DNA from: Bacillota bacterium
GTDB taxonomy: Bacteria; Bacillota_I; Bacilli_A; RF39; UBA660
Assembly (NCBI GenBank): GCA_018381595.1
Contig: JAGZRP010000006.1
Coordinates: forward strand, 1-14,373
Reading direction: 5' to 3'
DNA: 14,373 nucleotides
The translations under genes were made by a program, and so were the position numbers. Numbering within the stretch: position 1 is the stretch's first letter; the number at the start of each line of letters is the position of its first letter. Below the pieces are notes generated by a model that was not told the DNA's origin, searched no databases, and saw only the letters and a program-made list of their open reading frames with translations. Shown piece by piece: positions 6,797 through 13,783 of this stretch.

Positions 6797-7139
6797 TATC
6801 TGCATTATATCAACGTTTCAAAGCGCTCAAGAGTTTTATCCTGGGTGTCTTTTTTTGTCTGATCATACAACATCTTTAGGTGAAGAGAAACATAAAGTTT
6901 ATTTTTCAGATGAACTAACCTTTCTAGATAAATTAACACTCATCTCACAGATTTATGATGGTCAATTAAAGGGGCAATTTGACATTAAGCACGATAATCA
7001 AAAAGTCACCTATCAAGGACAGGTGACAGAAATATCCAAAGATGAAATTGTGGTGAAATCAGATGAGCAATTTCATTTGATAAAGGTTGAAAATATTTTA
7101 GCGATTCAATTAGCAGAAGGGGGAGAAACAAATGAATAG
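6741..7139 (+). pseudogene. Decayed YolD-like gene
   Basis: The frame ends in a segment typical of YolD-like proteins, with SQIYDGQLKGQF, a small barrel of short strands (YQGQVTEISKDEIVVK) and a closing hydrophobic strand (KVENILAI). YolD-like genes often accompany Y-family (SOS mutagenesis) polymerases. The front looks broken: FQSAQEFYPGCLFLSDHTTS seems a shortened form of the usual opening of the family, and the only available start is a TTG at 6741 without a ribosome binding site, lying inside the rpsI fossil in another frame. I therefore treat it as a 5'-truncated gene joined to the scar. Its stop overlaps the ATG of the next gene by 8 bases. Confidence 0.55.
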
Positions 7140-7425
7140 ACGTGAAGTTTATAAAGATAAGTTACAGATGGACTACTTCTCAGAAAGCTATATTAAGTTT
7201 GAAGAAGATTTTTATCGCTATTCAGCGGATAATATACCTTTGACGTTTATCATTGATGATATTCTATTGTCTATGGCTTTATCTCATAAGAATTACTTTA
7301 GGCTCAATAAGCAAAAGTCGGTAGATGGCCGAGACCACTATTTCCATTTTCATTTTACCTTGGATTCAGACAATAAGAATGTTAGAACGTTTCGGTATGT
7401 TGGGCGCGGTACACTCAATAGTTAA
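7132..7425 (+). CDS. DUF5960-like small protein, copy 2
   Basis: 97-aa homologue of the product at 1361-1660, with the shared blocks LQMDYFSESY, FEEDFYRYS, PLTFIIDDIL, NYFRLN and DGRDHYFHF. Cytosolic, function unknown. It is translationally coupled to the YolD-like frame by an 8-base overlap (ATGAATAG), and a GGGGGAG sequence 7-13 bases before the ATG would serve as ribosome binding site. The two copies are too diverged to be a recent duplication and sit in equivalent positions, each just inside an attachment-site-like sequence. They probably came from separate integrated elements. Confidence 0.7.
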   Translation: MNRREVYKDKLQMDYFSESYIKFEEDFYRYSADNIPLTFIIDDILLSMALSHKNYFRLNKQKSVDGRDHYFHFHFTLDSDNKNVRTFRYVGRGTLNS

Positions 7426-7523
7426 GATTAGATAATCTACTCGAGAAGGTCACATAGATGTTTTTTTGATGTTAACATAAGATAAAAATATCTACGGTAT
7501 TCTTTAAAGTGTACAAAAATAGA

Positions 7524-7552
7524 TTTATTTTTAGATAAATAGGTGGTATAAT
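7524..7552 (+). promoter_or_regulatory. Probable promoter of the four-gene operon
   Basis: Extended -10 TGG-TATAAT (7544-7552, perfect TATAAT at 7547-7552) with a weak -35 TTTATT at 7524-7529 and 17-base spacing. A short inverted repeat ACGG/CCGT lies just downstream (7555-7567), within the likely 5' leader. Confidence 0.65.
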
Positions 7553-7584
7553 GACGGGAAAGTCCGTAAAAAAGAGGGCCTACA

Positions 7585-8796
7585 ATGAAAAGATTAAAAA
7601 AGATTATTAAGGATTTCCTTATCCCAGAAAGTGATAAATTTTACTGGGATAAAAAAGCCACTGTGCTCGAATGGCAGAAACAAACTGGAAAGAAACTTTC
7701 GACAGGTTCTACTAATCAAGATATTTATAATACTGCAGTCACAGATGGGTATAATGCGTCTTGGGATTCTTTAGCTGATGGATTTCCTGACTATTTTATT
7801 GAAATACCTGCATTAGATACTACTGTTGCGATTGTAATAGGAATTTATGCTGCTAATAGAGTAGCAAAATTTACTGATAGAATTGGTAGTGAAAAAAGCG
7901 AAAAAAACACGGGGAAAAAGTCTTTAGAAAAAATGATTTCAAAGATGAAAGATAAGGACTATGATAAGAATAATCCGTATGATATGCGTAGCGGACTTAA
8001 TCATAGAAAAATGGGACATGATATTTTTTCTTATGCTAAAAAAAGTATCCCTGGGGACTATGTAATGAGAGACAAATTAGGAAACTTAAGAACAGTTGCT
8101 GATATAGTTGGTGGCTCTAACCAAAATAAGTTTTCAATGTCCGATATAATAAATGCTACATATGGAAGAGAAACAAATAATTTTTTTGCAAGTATTTGGG
8201 ATAAAATTGAACATACTATTTTTCATCTAGCTAAAGATATGGTTACACCTAATGGAGTTCCTTTACCATTTACTGAATTATGTAATCAATTTACTACTAA
8301 AAATAATGTATCTGGTTACGGAGTAGACAATAAAATTTTGGATAGCATACAAAATGAATTTGTTACTATGAGGGCGAGTGATTTAACTTCAATAGCATTT
8401 ATAGATAGCATTCATCTACTTTTTTACAAACTCAAAGAAAATGAGTGGAAAAAATTTGATATAGATACAATTGATGCAACTAAAGCTCAATTAAAAGTTC
8501 TTTCTTATTGTTCTTGCGTTATCACTCAAATGTTTTTATACCTATTTCAAACACAAGATATTCAAGATTTTCATTCTCTAAAAGAGGGTATAAAAAATGC
8601 TACAAAAACTAAGGACAGGAAAACTAATGCTAATGATGGTGGGACTTTGAATTGGGTAATGATTGTATTGATTTTCAAAAATGTATGTCAAGTATTTTAT
8701 TATCAATCTAAAACAAATAAGGCATTACTATCGGAACAGCAACAGTTAATTGATGAATTATTAAAGGAGCAGGAGTCTTATGGGACAACCGTATGA
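7585..8796 (+). CDS. Unrecognised 403-aa protein, first gene of a four-gene operon
   Basis: I recognise no family. The N-terminus is basic (MKRLKKIIKDF) and not a signal peptide. Hydrophobic stretches occur at about 78-92 (DTTVAIVIGIYAANR), 264-282, 302-322 (SYCSCVITQMFLYLF) and 355-372 (LNWVMIVLIFKNVCQVF); they could be buried helices or membrane contacts. A lysine-rich linker spans 104-130. Two histidine clusters stand out: GLNHRKMGHD (137-146) and IEHTIFHLAKD (208-218); with a nearby acidic residue these could bind metal, but this is a guess. The C-terminus is a charged helix (SEQQQLIDELLKEQESYG). RBS AGAGGG lies before the ATG, and the gene overlaps the next by 17 bases. The whole operon has strong AT bias, unlike fba. 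Confidence 0.75.
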   Translation: MKRLKKIIKDFLIPESDKFYWDKKATVLEWQKQTGKKLSTGSTNQDIYNTAVTDGYNASWDSLADGFPDYFIEIPALDTTVAIVIGIYAANRVAKFTDRIGSEKSEKNTGKKSLEKMISKMKDKDYDKNNPYDMRSGLNHRKMGHDIFSYAKKSIPGDYVMRDKLGNLRTVADIVGGSNQNKFSMSDIINATYGRETNNFFASIWDKIEHTIFHLAKDMVTPNGVPLPFTELCNQFTTKNNVSGYGVDNKILDSIQNEFVTMRASDLTSIAFIDSIHLLFYKLKENEWKKFDIDTIDATKAQLKVLSYCSCVITQMFLYLFQTQDIQDFHSLKEGIKNATKTKDRKTNANDGGTLNWVMIVLIFKNVCQVFYYQSKTNKALLSEQQQLIDELLKEQESYGTTV

Positions 8797-9115
8797 ATAT
8801 AATACAAGACAGTACGAATATTATTATGATAATGATGACAATGATTATCTTTTAGATGAAGATATTGACTATGCTAAAAAGTCTACTCCATTTCGTAATG
8901 CTGAAGATAACGATGCTAGTACAATTCTAGAAAAGTTAGAAAAAGTAAAAAGAGAGGCAATCATAGGCAAGTTATCTCATACTGAATTTATGGACACGCA
9001 AAGAAAGTTATTCAATGAGTTTAATTCAAAATGGGATGAGTTCCTATTAGATACTGAATATGCAGAGGAATTTTACAATAATTTAAATTTATATATTAAA
9101 AATAAAGAAAATTAA
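8780..9115 (+). CDS. Acidic 111-aa protein, second gene of the operon
   Basis: No family recognised. The first 35 residues are very rich in Tyr, Asp and Asn (RQYEYYYDNDDNDYLLDEDI) and probably disordered. The rest reads as two or three amphipathic helices (STILEKLEKVKREAIIGKLS, then MDTQRKLFNEFNSKWDEFLL). Strongly acidic overall and without membrane segment, so cytosolic. The segment with KLEKVKREAIIGKLSHTEFM resembles a short-C-terminal-domain-like helical pair by eye only. It begins inside the last codons of the 403-aa gene, with RBS AAAGGAG 10 bases before the ATG, so translation of the two is tied and their products may interact. Confidence 0.7.
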   Translation: MGQPYEYNTRQYEYYYDNDDNDYLLDEDIDYAKKSTPFRNAEDNDASTILEKLEKVKREAIIGKLSHTEFMDTQRKLFNEFNSKWDEFLLDTEYAEEFYNNLNLYIKNKEN

Positions 9116-9117
9116 AA

Positions 9118-9321
9118 ATGAGTACTAATAAAAATAACAACAATAATAACAATAATAATTCAATACTTGATAATGTTTTAAAAGGACTGGTAACCCTTGT
9201 CTTTGCTGCTCTTGCTGGAACTGTTAGCGGTAATGTTCACTCAAATGCTAATGAGATGAAGCGACGTAATAATACTGATAATATTGAAAAAGCTTTTAAC
9301 ACACAAGATAAAGGAGAGTAA
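9118..9321 (+). CDS. 67-aa membrane protein with an asparagine run, third gene of the operon
   Basis: The N-terminus contains a run of nine asparagines (residues 6-14, coded by AAC and AAT), then one predicted membrane helix, about residues 17-40 (LDNVLKGLVTLVFAALAGTV), glycine- and alanine-rich. A polar, charged tail follows (NEMKRRNNTDNIEKAFNTQD). Small single-span proteins with Gly/Ala-rich helices can oligomerise in membranes. The ATG lies 2 bases after the stop of the second gene, without a clear ribosome binding site, so it depends on coupling. No family recognised. Confidence 0.65.
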   Translation: MSTNKNNNNNNNNNSILDNVLKGLVTLVFAALAGTVSGNVHSNANEMKRRNNTDNIEKAFNTQDKGE

Positions 9322-9326
9322 TAATC

Positions 9327-9476
9327 ATGGTATTTATCGTAATGGCTTTTGTAGTGTTTCTACTGTTCTACTCTCTAACTTATTCAAAATCAGAAAATAA
9401 GCGAAAAAATCAACATAAAAAATATATGTCAATGATAAGAGAAGAGAAAAATTCAGATAAGAATAATTATCAATGA
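9327..9476 (+). CDS. 49-aa single-span membrane protein, fourth gene of the operon
   Basis: A short gene, easily missed. It has a very good ribosome binding site (AAAGGAGAG, 9310-9318) 8 bases before the ATG and starts 5 bases after the previous stop. The product opens with a membrane helix (MVFIVMAFVVFLLFYSLTY) and continues with a strongly charged cytosolic tail (KSENKRKNQHKKYMSMIREE) ending in DKNNYQ. Positive charges after the helix predict an N-out/C-in topology. No family recognised. Its strict spacing to the three upstream genes is the main reason to call it real. Confidence 0.6.
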   Translation: MVFIVMAFVVFLLFYSLTYSKSENKRKNQHKKYMSMIREEKNSDKNNYQ

Positions 9477-9579
9477 GAGAATTTCATAAAAAGTTTTCTT
9501 TTAATAGCTAATCTTAATTGATAAAAGTTAACTGAGTTATTTCAAATTAAATAAAATTTTATCAATTTTTGAGTAAAAC

Positions 9580-9612
9580 AAAAAGCCGTTAAGGGCTAGT
9601 TTAAAGCTTTTT
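9580..9612 (+). terminator. Possible terminator of the four-gene operon
   Basis: AAAAAGC (9580-9586) pairs with GCTTTTT (9606-9612), and inside it AGCC pairs with GGCT. The distal arm ends in a T run. Confidence 0.5.
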
Positions 9613-9638
9613 CGAGAAATATGAAATCAAAACCTGAC

Positions 9639-9651
9639 AAACCAGGTCTTA
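9639..9651 (+). repeat. rpsI-like attachment core, copy 2
   Basis: AAACCAGGTCTTA, identical to 6746-6758 and 14044-14056. Upstream similarity to copy 1 extends further: both are preceded by ATGAAA and AACCT. In frame it reads MKSKPDKPGLKKR and a stop, a degenerate S9 tail. Confidence 0.65.
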
Positions 9652-9652
9652 A

Positions 9653-9676
9653 AAAAAGGTAGAGAAAAAGGTAGAG
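9653..9676 (+). repeat. Tandem 12-bp direct repeat next to the rpsI-like core
   Basis: AAAAAGGTAGAG occurs twice in immediate succession (9653-9664 and 9665-9676), 2 bases after the core. Its place resembles that of an arm-type integrase site. Function inferred. Confidence 0.5.
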
Positions 9677-9720
9677 TTTGAATTGAAATACAGTGCAATA
9701 TATCGCATTTGGCAAAAAGA

Positions 9721-9750
9721 AAAAAACGCTTAAAATTAGCGTTTTTCTTT
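9721..9750. terminator. Hairpin terminator in the module junction
   Basis: AAAAACGCT (9722-9730) and AGCGTTTTT (9738-9746), 9-bp stem and 7-base loop, with A and T tracts on both sides, so it can work in both directions. It lies 3' of the minus-strand ligase gene and 3' of the four-gene operon. Confidence 0.75.
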
Positions 9751-9878
9751 TGTATTGATTCGTATTGAATCCTTATTTTACCTCAGTAACTCTAAATTGA
9801 ATAAGAGTTTATTGTATATCGGGAGATGGTTTTGTTTCCTTGGATAAATAGATTAAAATTCTACGTTTGTTACTCTAA

Positions 9879-9896
9879 AAACTTGACTTAACGTCA
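9879..9896 (+). repeat. 18-bp direct repeat, left copy
   Basis: AAACTTGACTTAACGTCA, identical to 12538-12555 in the same orientation. The inner part is an imperfect palindrome (TTGAC-TTAAC-GTCA). The two copies bracket the symporter/ligase module. Confidence 0.8.
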
Positions 9897-9946
9897 TTTA
9901 TTAAATTAAATAATTAAAGAGATTCAGCCATAAGTTATAAAAAGTA

Positions 9947-10876
9947 CTATAATGTTTTTAGTAAATCTTGTAAATAGAGTGCAAGATGTTCATGGGCAAA
10001 AAGATTAGCACGTTTTTCAGCTTCGGGATTATAATTTGTATTAGTATTCACATCGTATACATAGATTTTTCCGTTTTCAGATTCTATCCACTCAATTGCT
10101 GCCACATCAATTTTTGCTGAATTCAAAAATTTTTCGAACATATTCTGAAGTTCGAGAGGAAGTGGGTCAGTTATTTCGAATTTATTTGATGTTTCTAACT
10201 GTTCGGGGCGACTTCCAATATTACATTCATCCGCAGGACAAAGTTGGAAACCATCAGATGAGTCAATTGATACTGTATATAGAAATTTTTGATTAATAAA
10301 TTCAGATCTTCTAATTCTACCGTCTTTAGGTTTTATATATTCTTGTAATAAAGTAATGCCATCAATTGAAGGTTCGAAAAGAGGTCCTGTAACATAGTTA
10401 TTTAATTCTTCTTCATTATTAAATAGTTTGACACCTAATCCTTTACCAGCTCTATTATGTTTAGTAATTAAAGGATAAATATTTAATTTTCTTGCTGCTT
10501 CAATTATGTTTTTTGAACCAAGGACAGCAATTGTTTTTGGGGTTGTAATTCCAACTTCATTTAGCTTTAGATACTGTTTAACTTTACTAACTTCAAAATT
10601 GATTGCATCGATACTATTTATGACTTTTCTATTATGGAATTCTAACCAAGAAATAACCTGTTCAGTGTATTCTGGAGCATAGCGGTGATTTCTTGTATGT
10701 GAAGATGCGGACATCCTATTATAAAATATTCCTTTAGGAGGTTCTTCTTGAAGATTTAAATATCCGCTAGATAGATCCCATAGTTCATATGGAATTTCAT
10801 AATGTTCCAACCAATTTACCAAATGTTGAGTCCATTCTAAATTTTCATGTATTATATAAACTTTTGAAGTTTCCAT
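9947..10876 (-). CDS. RimK-like ATP-grasp ligase
   Basis: Predicted cytosolic ligase that uses ATP to activate a carboxylate as acyl phosphate and join it to an amine or amino acid. The 309 residues show the ATP-grasp layout. A preATP-grasp domain spans about 1-95. The nucleotide-binding part contains Lys139 and the Gly-rich loop NRAGKGLGVK (141-150), and QEYIKP (178-183) follows. The magnesium-binding end YDVNTNTNYN (274-283) places Asp275, Asn277 and Asn279 where RimK-type enzymes have the D.N.N pattern. Substrates are unknown; glutamate or peptide ligation is the family precedent. A strong RBS (AAAGGAG, 6 bases before the ATG) and a 19-base gap to the upstream symporter gene show one operon, so the imported compound may be its substrate. 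Intact. Confidence 0.85.
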   Translation of the reverse strand: METSKVYIIHENLEWTQHLVNWLEHYEIPYELWDLSSGYLNLQEEPPKGIFYNRMSASSHTRNHRYAPEYTEQVISWLEFHNRKVINSIDAINFEVSKVKQYLKLNEVGITTPKTIAVLGSKNIIEAARKLNIYPLITKHNRAGKGLGVKLFNNEEELNNYVTGPLFEPSIDGITLLQEYIKPKDGRIRRSEFINQKFLYTVSIDSSDGFQLCPADECNIGSRPEQLETSNKFEITDPLPLELQNMFEKFLNSAKIDVAAIEWIESENGKIYVYDVNTNTNYNPEAEKRANLFAHEHLALYLQDLLKTL

Positions 10877-10895
10877 TTTGTTCTCCTTTAAAACT

Positions 10896-12110
10896 TTAAA
10901 ATAAATATTTTTTATTCAATTTTTCAATAATTAAAACTGTCATTCCTTGTCCAAGGACATTCAAAGCTGTTCTGCCAGCATTGACAAAAAAGTCAACTGC
11001 AAAGATTAATGCAACACCTTCTTTAGGAAGTCCTAACATTGTTGCTGAAGCAAGTAGAACTACAATTGCGCCGGAAGGAACTGTTGCTGCAGTTTTTCCG
11101 ATAAGTGAGAGTATAAAAATGGTATAGATTATCTGAGAAGTCGACAGATTTATATTGTATACATTAACAATATAAATTGTGGCAATTGAAAAGTATACAG
11201 CAGCTCCCTGCAAATTAAAAGTATAGCCTAGGGGAACAACTAAGTCAGTAATATTCTCGTCAGATCCGTTATTTTTTAATCTTTTAAGAAGTTCAGGAAG
11301 GACTACACTCGAACTCCCTGAGATAAATGCAAGTAGTAAAAGATTCCATATACTTTTTATTAATTGAAAATAGTTTAATTCAAAAATATATGCAAGTAAT
11401 GGGTAAAAAAACAAAGCTAAAATGCTATAAGCAACATAAGTACCAATTACAAATTCGCCTAAACTAATTAATTTTTCAAACCCTGTAGTAGCGACATCGC
11501 TTGCAATGAATCCGAAGACTCCGAAAGGGGCCCACTTAATAATTAGCTCAACTATCTTGTATATAGCATCAACCCATACATATAAAGCGTTGATAAAAAT
11601 TGAATTTTTCCTATTTTCTAAACTGCCGATTCCAAAGCCAAGGAAAATTGCAAAAACTACAACTGGAAGGAGAGAACCTTGTGATAATGACTTGAATATA
11701 TTTGCCGGTATGATTCCAAGTAAGAAGTCGTTTAAGTTAGTGTTGTTAGTAAGGCCATTTAATGATGTCTTTTGTTGACCAATATCAATTCCTTGACCAA
11801 ATTTTAATAGATAAGAACCAGTTACGAATATTCCAGTAATAATTGTAGTAATGATAAAAAAATATAGGATACTTTTCAAAATTAGTTTTCCTAATGATTC
11901 TTTATTAAGTATTTCAGCAACAGAGAGGACAATGACTGGAAATACCAATGGTAAGATGACCATACTGACCAATGATATAAAAGCTTTTCCCAGAAATTGA
12001 TATATACTAGAAAATTGAGGAAGTAGAGAACCAAAGATTGTACCAATAATAACTGCACTTATCATCTGTAACCCAATGGAAGATTTGTATTTATTATAAT
12101 AATTATTCAT
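10896..12110 (-). CDS. Dicarboxylate/amino acid:cation symporter (DAACS/SLC1 family)
   Basis: Integral membrane symporter driven by sodium or protons, 404 aa, the usual family length, with about eight membrane helices and two re-entrant hairpins. The family marks are present in order: the serine-rich hairpin SGSSSVVLPELL, the helix-7 box YTFNLQGAAV (NMDGT in GltPh), the second hairpin KTAATVPSGAIVVLLASATM, and helix 8 VDFFVNAGRTALNVLGQ. Aligned by eye with GltPh, the substrate-binding Arg397, Thr398 and Asn401 are kept. Asp394, which holds the amino group of aspartate, is Asn, and the sodium-site Asp405 is Gln. That leans towards a dicarboxylate or other substrate without an alpha-amino group, as in DctA-like members. 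RBS AAGGAG lies 5 bases before the ATG. First gene of the operon with the ATP-grasp ligase. Confidence 0.9.
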   Translation of the reverse strand: MNNYYNKYKSSIGLQMISAVIIGTIFGSLLPQFSSIYQFLGKAFISLVSMVILPLVFPVIVLSVAEILNKESLGKLILKSILYFFIITTIITGIFVTGSYLLKFGQGIDIGQQKTSLNGLTNNTNLNDFLLGIIPANIFKSLSQGSLLPVVVFAIFLGFGIGSLENRKNSIFINALYVWVDAIYKIVELIIKWAPFGVFGFIASDVATTGFEKLISLGEFVIGTYVAYSILALFFYPLLAYIFELNYFQLIKSIWNLLLLAFISGSSSVVLPELLKRLKNNGSDENITDLVVPLGYTFNLQGAAVYFSIATIYIVNVYNINLSTSQIIYTIFILSLIGKTAATVPSGAIVVLLASATMLGLPKEGVALIFAVDFFVNAGRTALNVLGQGMTVLIIEKLNKKYLF

Positions 12111-12133
12111 TATTACTCCTTTTTATTTACCAA

Positions 12134-12177
12134 TAATTATATATAGGCTAGAATGTAATTATATATAGGCTAGAATG
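12134..12177 (-). repeat. Perfect tandem 22-bp duplication spanning the promoter -10
   Basis: Two adjacent identical 22-base units (12134-12155 and 12156-12177). Read on the minus strand each holds CATTCTAGCCTATATATAAT and therefore a TATAAT -10 box of the symporter operon promoter. Confidence 0.9.
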
Positions 12178-12186
12178 AAATGTCTA
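12158..12186 (-). promoter_or_regulatory. Promoter of the symporter/ATP-grasp operon
   Basis: On the minus strand TAGACA (12181-12186; 5 of 6 to the -35 consensus) is followed by exactly 17 bases and TATAAT (12158-12163). The second repeat unit gives a further TATAAT at 12136-12141 without a good -35. Confidence 0.75.
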
Positions 12187-12392
12187 ATATATATTTTTTA
12201 TCAACCTATTAGAAAATCGTATGACAATATCTAAAAAATTGTTATTCATGTGAATGTATATGATCAGCAAATATTTATAGACCATTATCTGTAATCGTCA
12301 ACTGTTTCTTAGGTGTTTGATAATAAAATTATGGTAACATAGACGATAATTAAATTGAAATATTAATAGTAGCTTGTAAAAAGGGTATAAGT

Positions 12393-12545
12393 ATGAAAAG
12401 TTCAAAGTTTTTATTTTATTTTAAAAATGGTTCAGATGCAGAAATTAGAAGTCCTAAAGAAAGTGATGTTGAAAGTGTTATTTCTTATCTATTTAAAACT
12501 GCCAGTGAGACAGAGTTTATTTATAGATACCCTGAGGAAACTTGA
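12393..12545 (+). pseudogene. 5' fragment of a GNAT N-acetyltransferase gene
   Basis: The 50-aa product starts MKSSKFLFYFKNGSDAEIRS and continues PKESDVESVISYLFKTASET then EFIYRYPEE. That is the usual opening of GNAT proteins: an IR.. strand, then a D-containing helix, then the ET.F..R.PEE segment. The rest of the domain, including the acetyl-CoA-binding motif, is missing. The frame stops in TGA inside the right copy of the 18-bp repeat (12538-12555), so the break coincides with a recombination point. RBS AAAGGG lies 8-9 bases before the ATG, and TGG-TAACAT at 12332-12340 could be an extended -10. The fragment cannot be an active enzyme. Confidence 0.7.
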
Positions 12546-12555
12546 CTTAACGTCA
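12538..12555 (+). repeat. 18-bp direct repeat, right copy
   Basis: AAACTTGACTTAACGTCA, identical to 9879-9896. It ends the truncated acetyltransferase frame and marks the right border of the module. Confidence 0.8.
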
Positions 12556-12598
12556 AATACATATTTAAATTAATATTAAGGACGGTTTTAAACCTACA

Positions 12599-13783
12599 AT
12601 GAAATTTGAAGATAAAATACTAAATTTAATTTATTCAAAATCCGAAGGTGGGTACTGGGATTTTAAAAGGAGTTGGCATGTGGATGATGGATGCCTGCTT
12701 CATGATATTATTTGCTTAGCAAATAATATTGAAAATAGAGACTGTTATATCATTATTGGTATTGATGAAAATAATGATTTTGAATATTACTCACTAAACG
12801 ATGATCCTAATCGAAAAAACAATAATGAACTTTCTACATTTCTTAGAGATAAAAAATTTTTTGGAGGAATTCGTCCCTCAGTTTCTTTGAAAACAATAAC
12901 AGTTGAAGGACATGAAATTGATGTATTAACTATAAGAAATGACATTCACACTCCATATTTTTTAACTGAAGATTATACTTCAAAAAAGAAAGATATTCAA
13001 AAGCCTAAAGTTGTTTTGAAACAAAATATCTATACTAGGATTAATGATACAAATACACCAATTAATCGTACTGCAGATGTTGATAAAATAGAATATCTGT
13101 GGAGGAAAAGATTTGGCATCCATCTATCAGTTGAAGAGAAAGTAAAACTGTATTTATCAGATATAGAAAACTGGGTTTATGATGATGAAAGAGCTATTTT
13201 ATATTATCGAATGGAACCTATGTTTACTATTGAAATTAAAAGGGTAGATTACGAAGAGAAAAAATGTCAATCTAAACGTAGTGAATTTTATGATCAATTG
13301 ATGATAAAGAAAGGTGACGGATTCACATGGGAAGAATTTGAAATAAAGTATGCTAATATAGTTATTTATACTCATTGGGTAGACTATTTAGATGGTGGAA
13401 GATATATGATTGCAGTACCACAACATAAGATTATATCTAACAAATCAGTTAGACGAGATGAGATGTATGGTATATACTATTATGATAATAGCAATTTCCA
13501 AGGACTGGTAAATAAAATTTTAATAGAACATTATCCGGGTGATAGCAGGGAAATTTTAAAAAGTATTTTTAATGATTTTATTATTGAATTTAATTCAGGA
13601 ACAGAACTTAAAAAATTTGTTAATTTTTTAGACAAAAATGTTGAATTATTAAAAAATGACAAAATTTTTCCTAAATTAGTATTAGATAGAAAATATGAAA
13701 TGGAAGATTTTGATGCTATTGAATATGTAGTTGCAAAAAAGATTAAATGGCTTTATGAAAATCGTTACTTGAAATTAGAATAG
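12599..13783 (+). CDS. AlbA_2 (Schlafen-type) domain protein
   Basis: 394-aa cytosolic protein. The first 160 residues match the AlbA_2 domain (PF04326): Glu16 then YWDFKRSW (19-26), LLHDIICLANN (33-43), YIIIGIDE (50-57), the Arg-Pro turn GGIRPSV, and IDVLTIRNDIHTPYFL followed by NIYTRINDTNTP (143-154). AlbA_2 proteins are annotated as nucleic-acid or ATP-binding and occur in regulators and in phage-defence islands. The C-terminal 230 residues match no family known to me; they contain a basic, Tyr-rich middle (RSEFYDQLMIKKGDGFTW) and an acidic helical end. The best upstream AAGGA lies 16 bases before the ATG, too far for efficient initiation unless the intervening self-complementary GGTTTTAAACC folds. 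The start fits the domain. Single gene, promoter not identified. Confidence 0.8.
   Translation: MKFEDKILNLIYSKSEGGYWDFKRSWHVDDGCLLHDIICLANNIENRDCYIIIGIDENNDFEYYSLNDDPNRKNNNELSTFLRDKKFFGGIRPSVSLKTITVEGHEIDVLTIRNDIHTPYFLTEDYTSKKKDIQKPKVVLKQNIYTRINDTNTPINRTADVDKIEYLWRKRFGIHLSVEEKVKLYLSDIENWVYDDERAILYYRMEPMFTIEIKRVDYEEKKCQSKRSEFYDQLMIKKGDGFTWEEFEIKYANIVIYTHWVDYLDGGRYMIAVPQHKIISNKSVRRDEMYGIYYYDNSNFQGLVNKILIEHYPGDSREILKSIFNDFIIEFNSGTELKKFVNFLDKNVELLKNDKIFPKLVLDRKYEMEDFDAIEYVVAKKIKWLYENRYLKLE

Larger units (their letters stand above)
9477..9946. other. 470-bp non-coding junction between modules
   Basis: No convincing gene. It holds, in order, a hairpin after the four-gene operon, the second rpsI-like core, a tandem 12-bp repeat, a hairpin terminator at 9721-9750 and the left copy of an 18-bp direct repeat. 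It looks like a seam where two integrated segments were joined. Confidence 0.6.

Noticed and set aside
11506..11778. Plus-strand reading frame opposite the symporter gene, and another at 10096-10296 opposite the ligase
   Set aside because: Antisense to intact genes with clear motifs; no ribosome binding sites.
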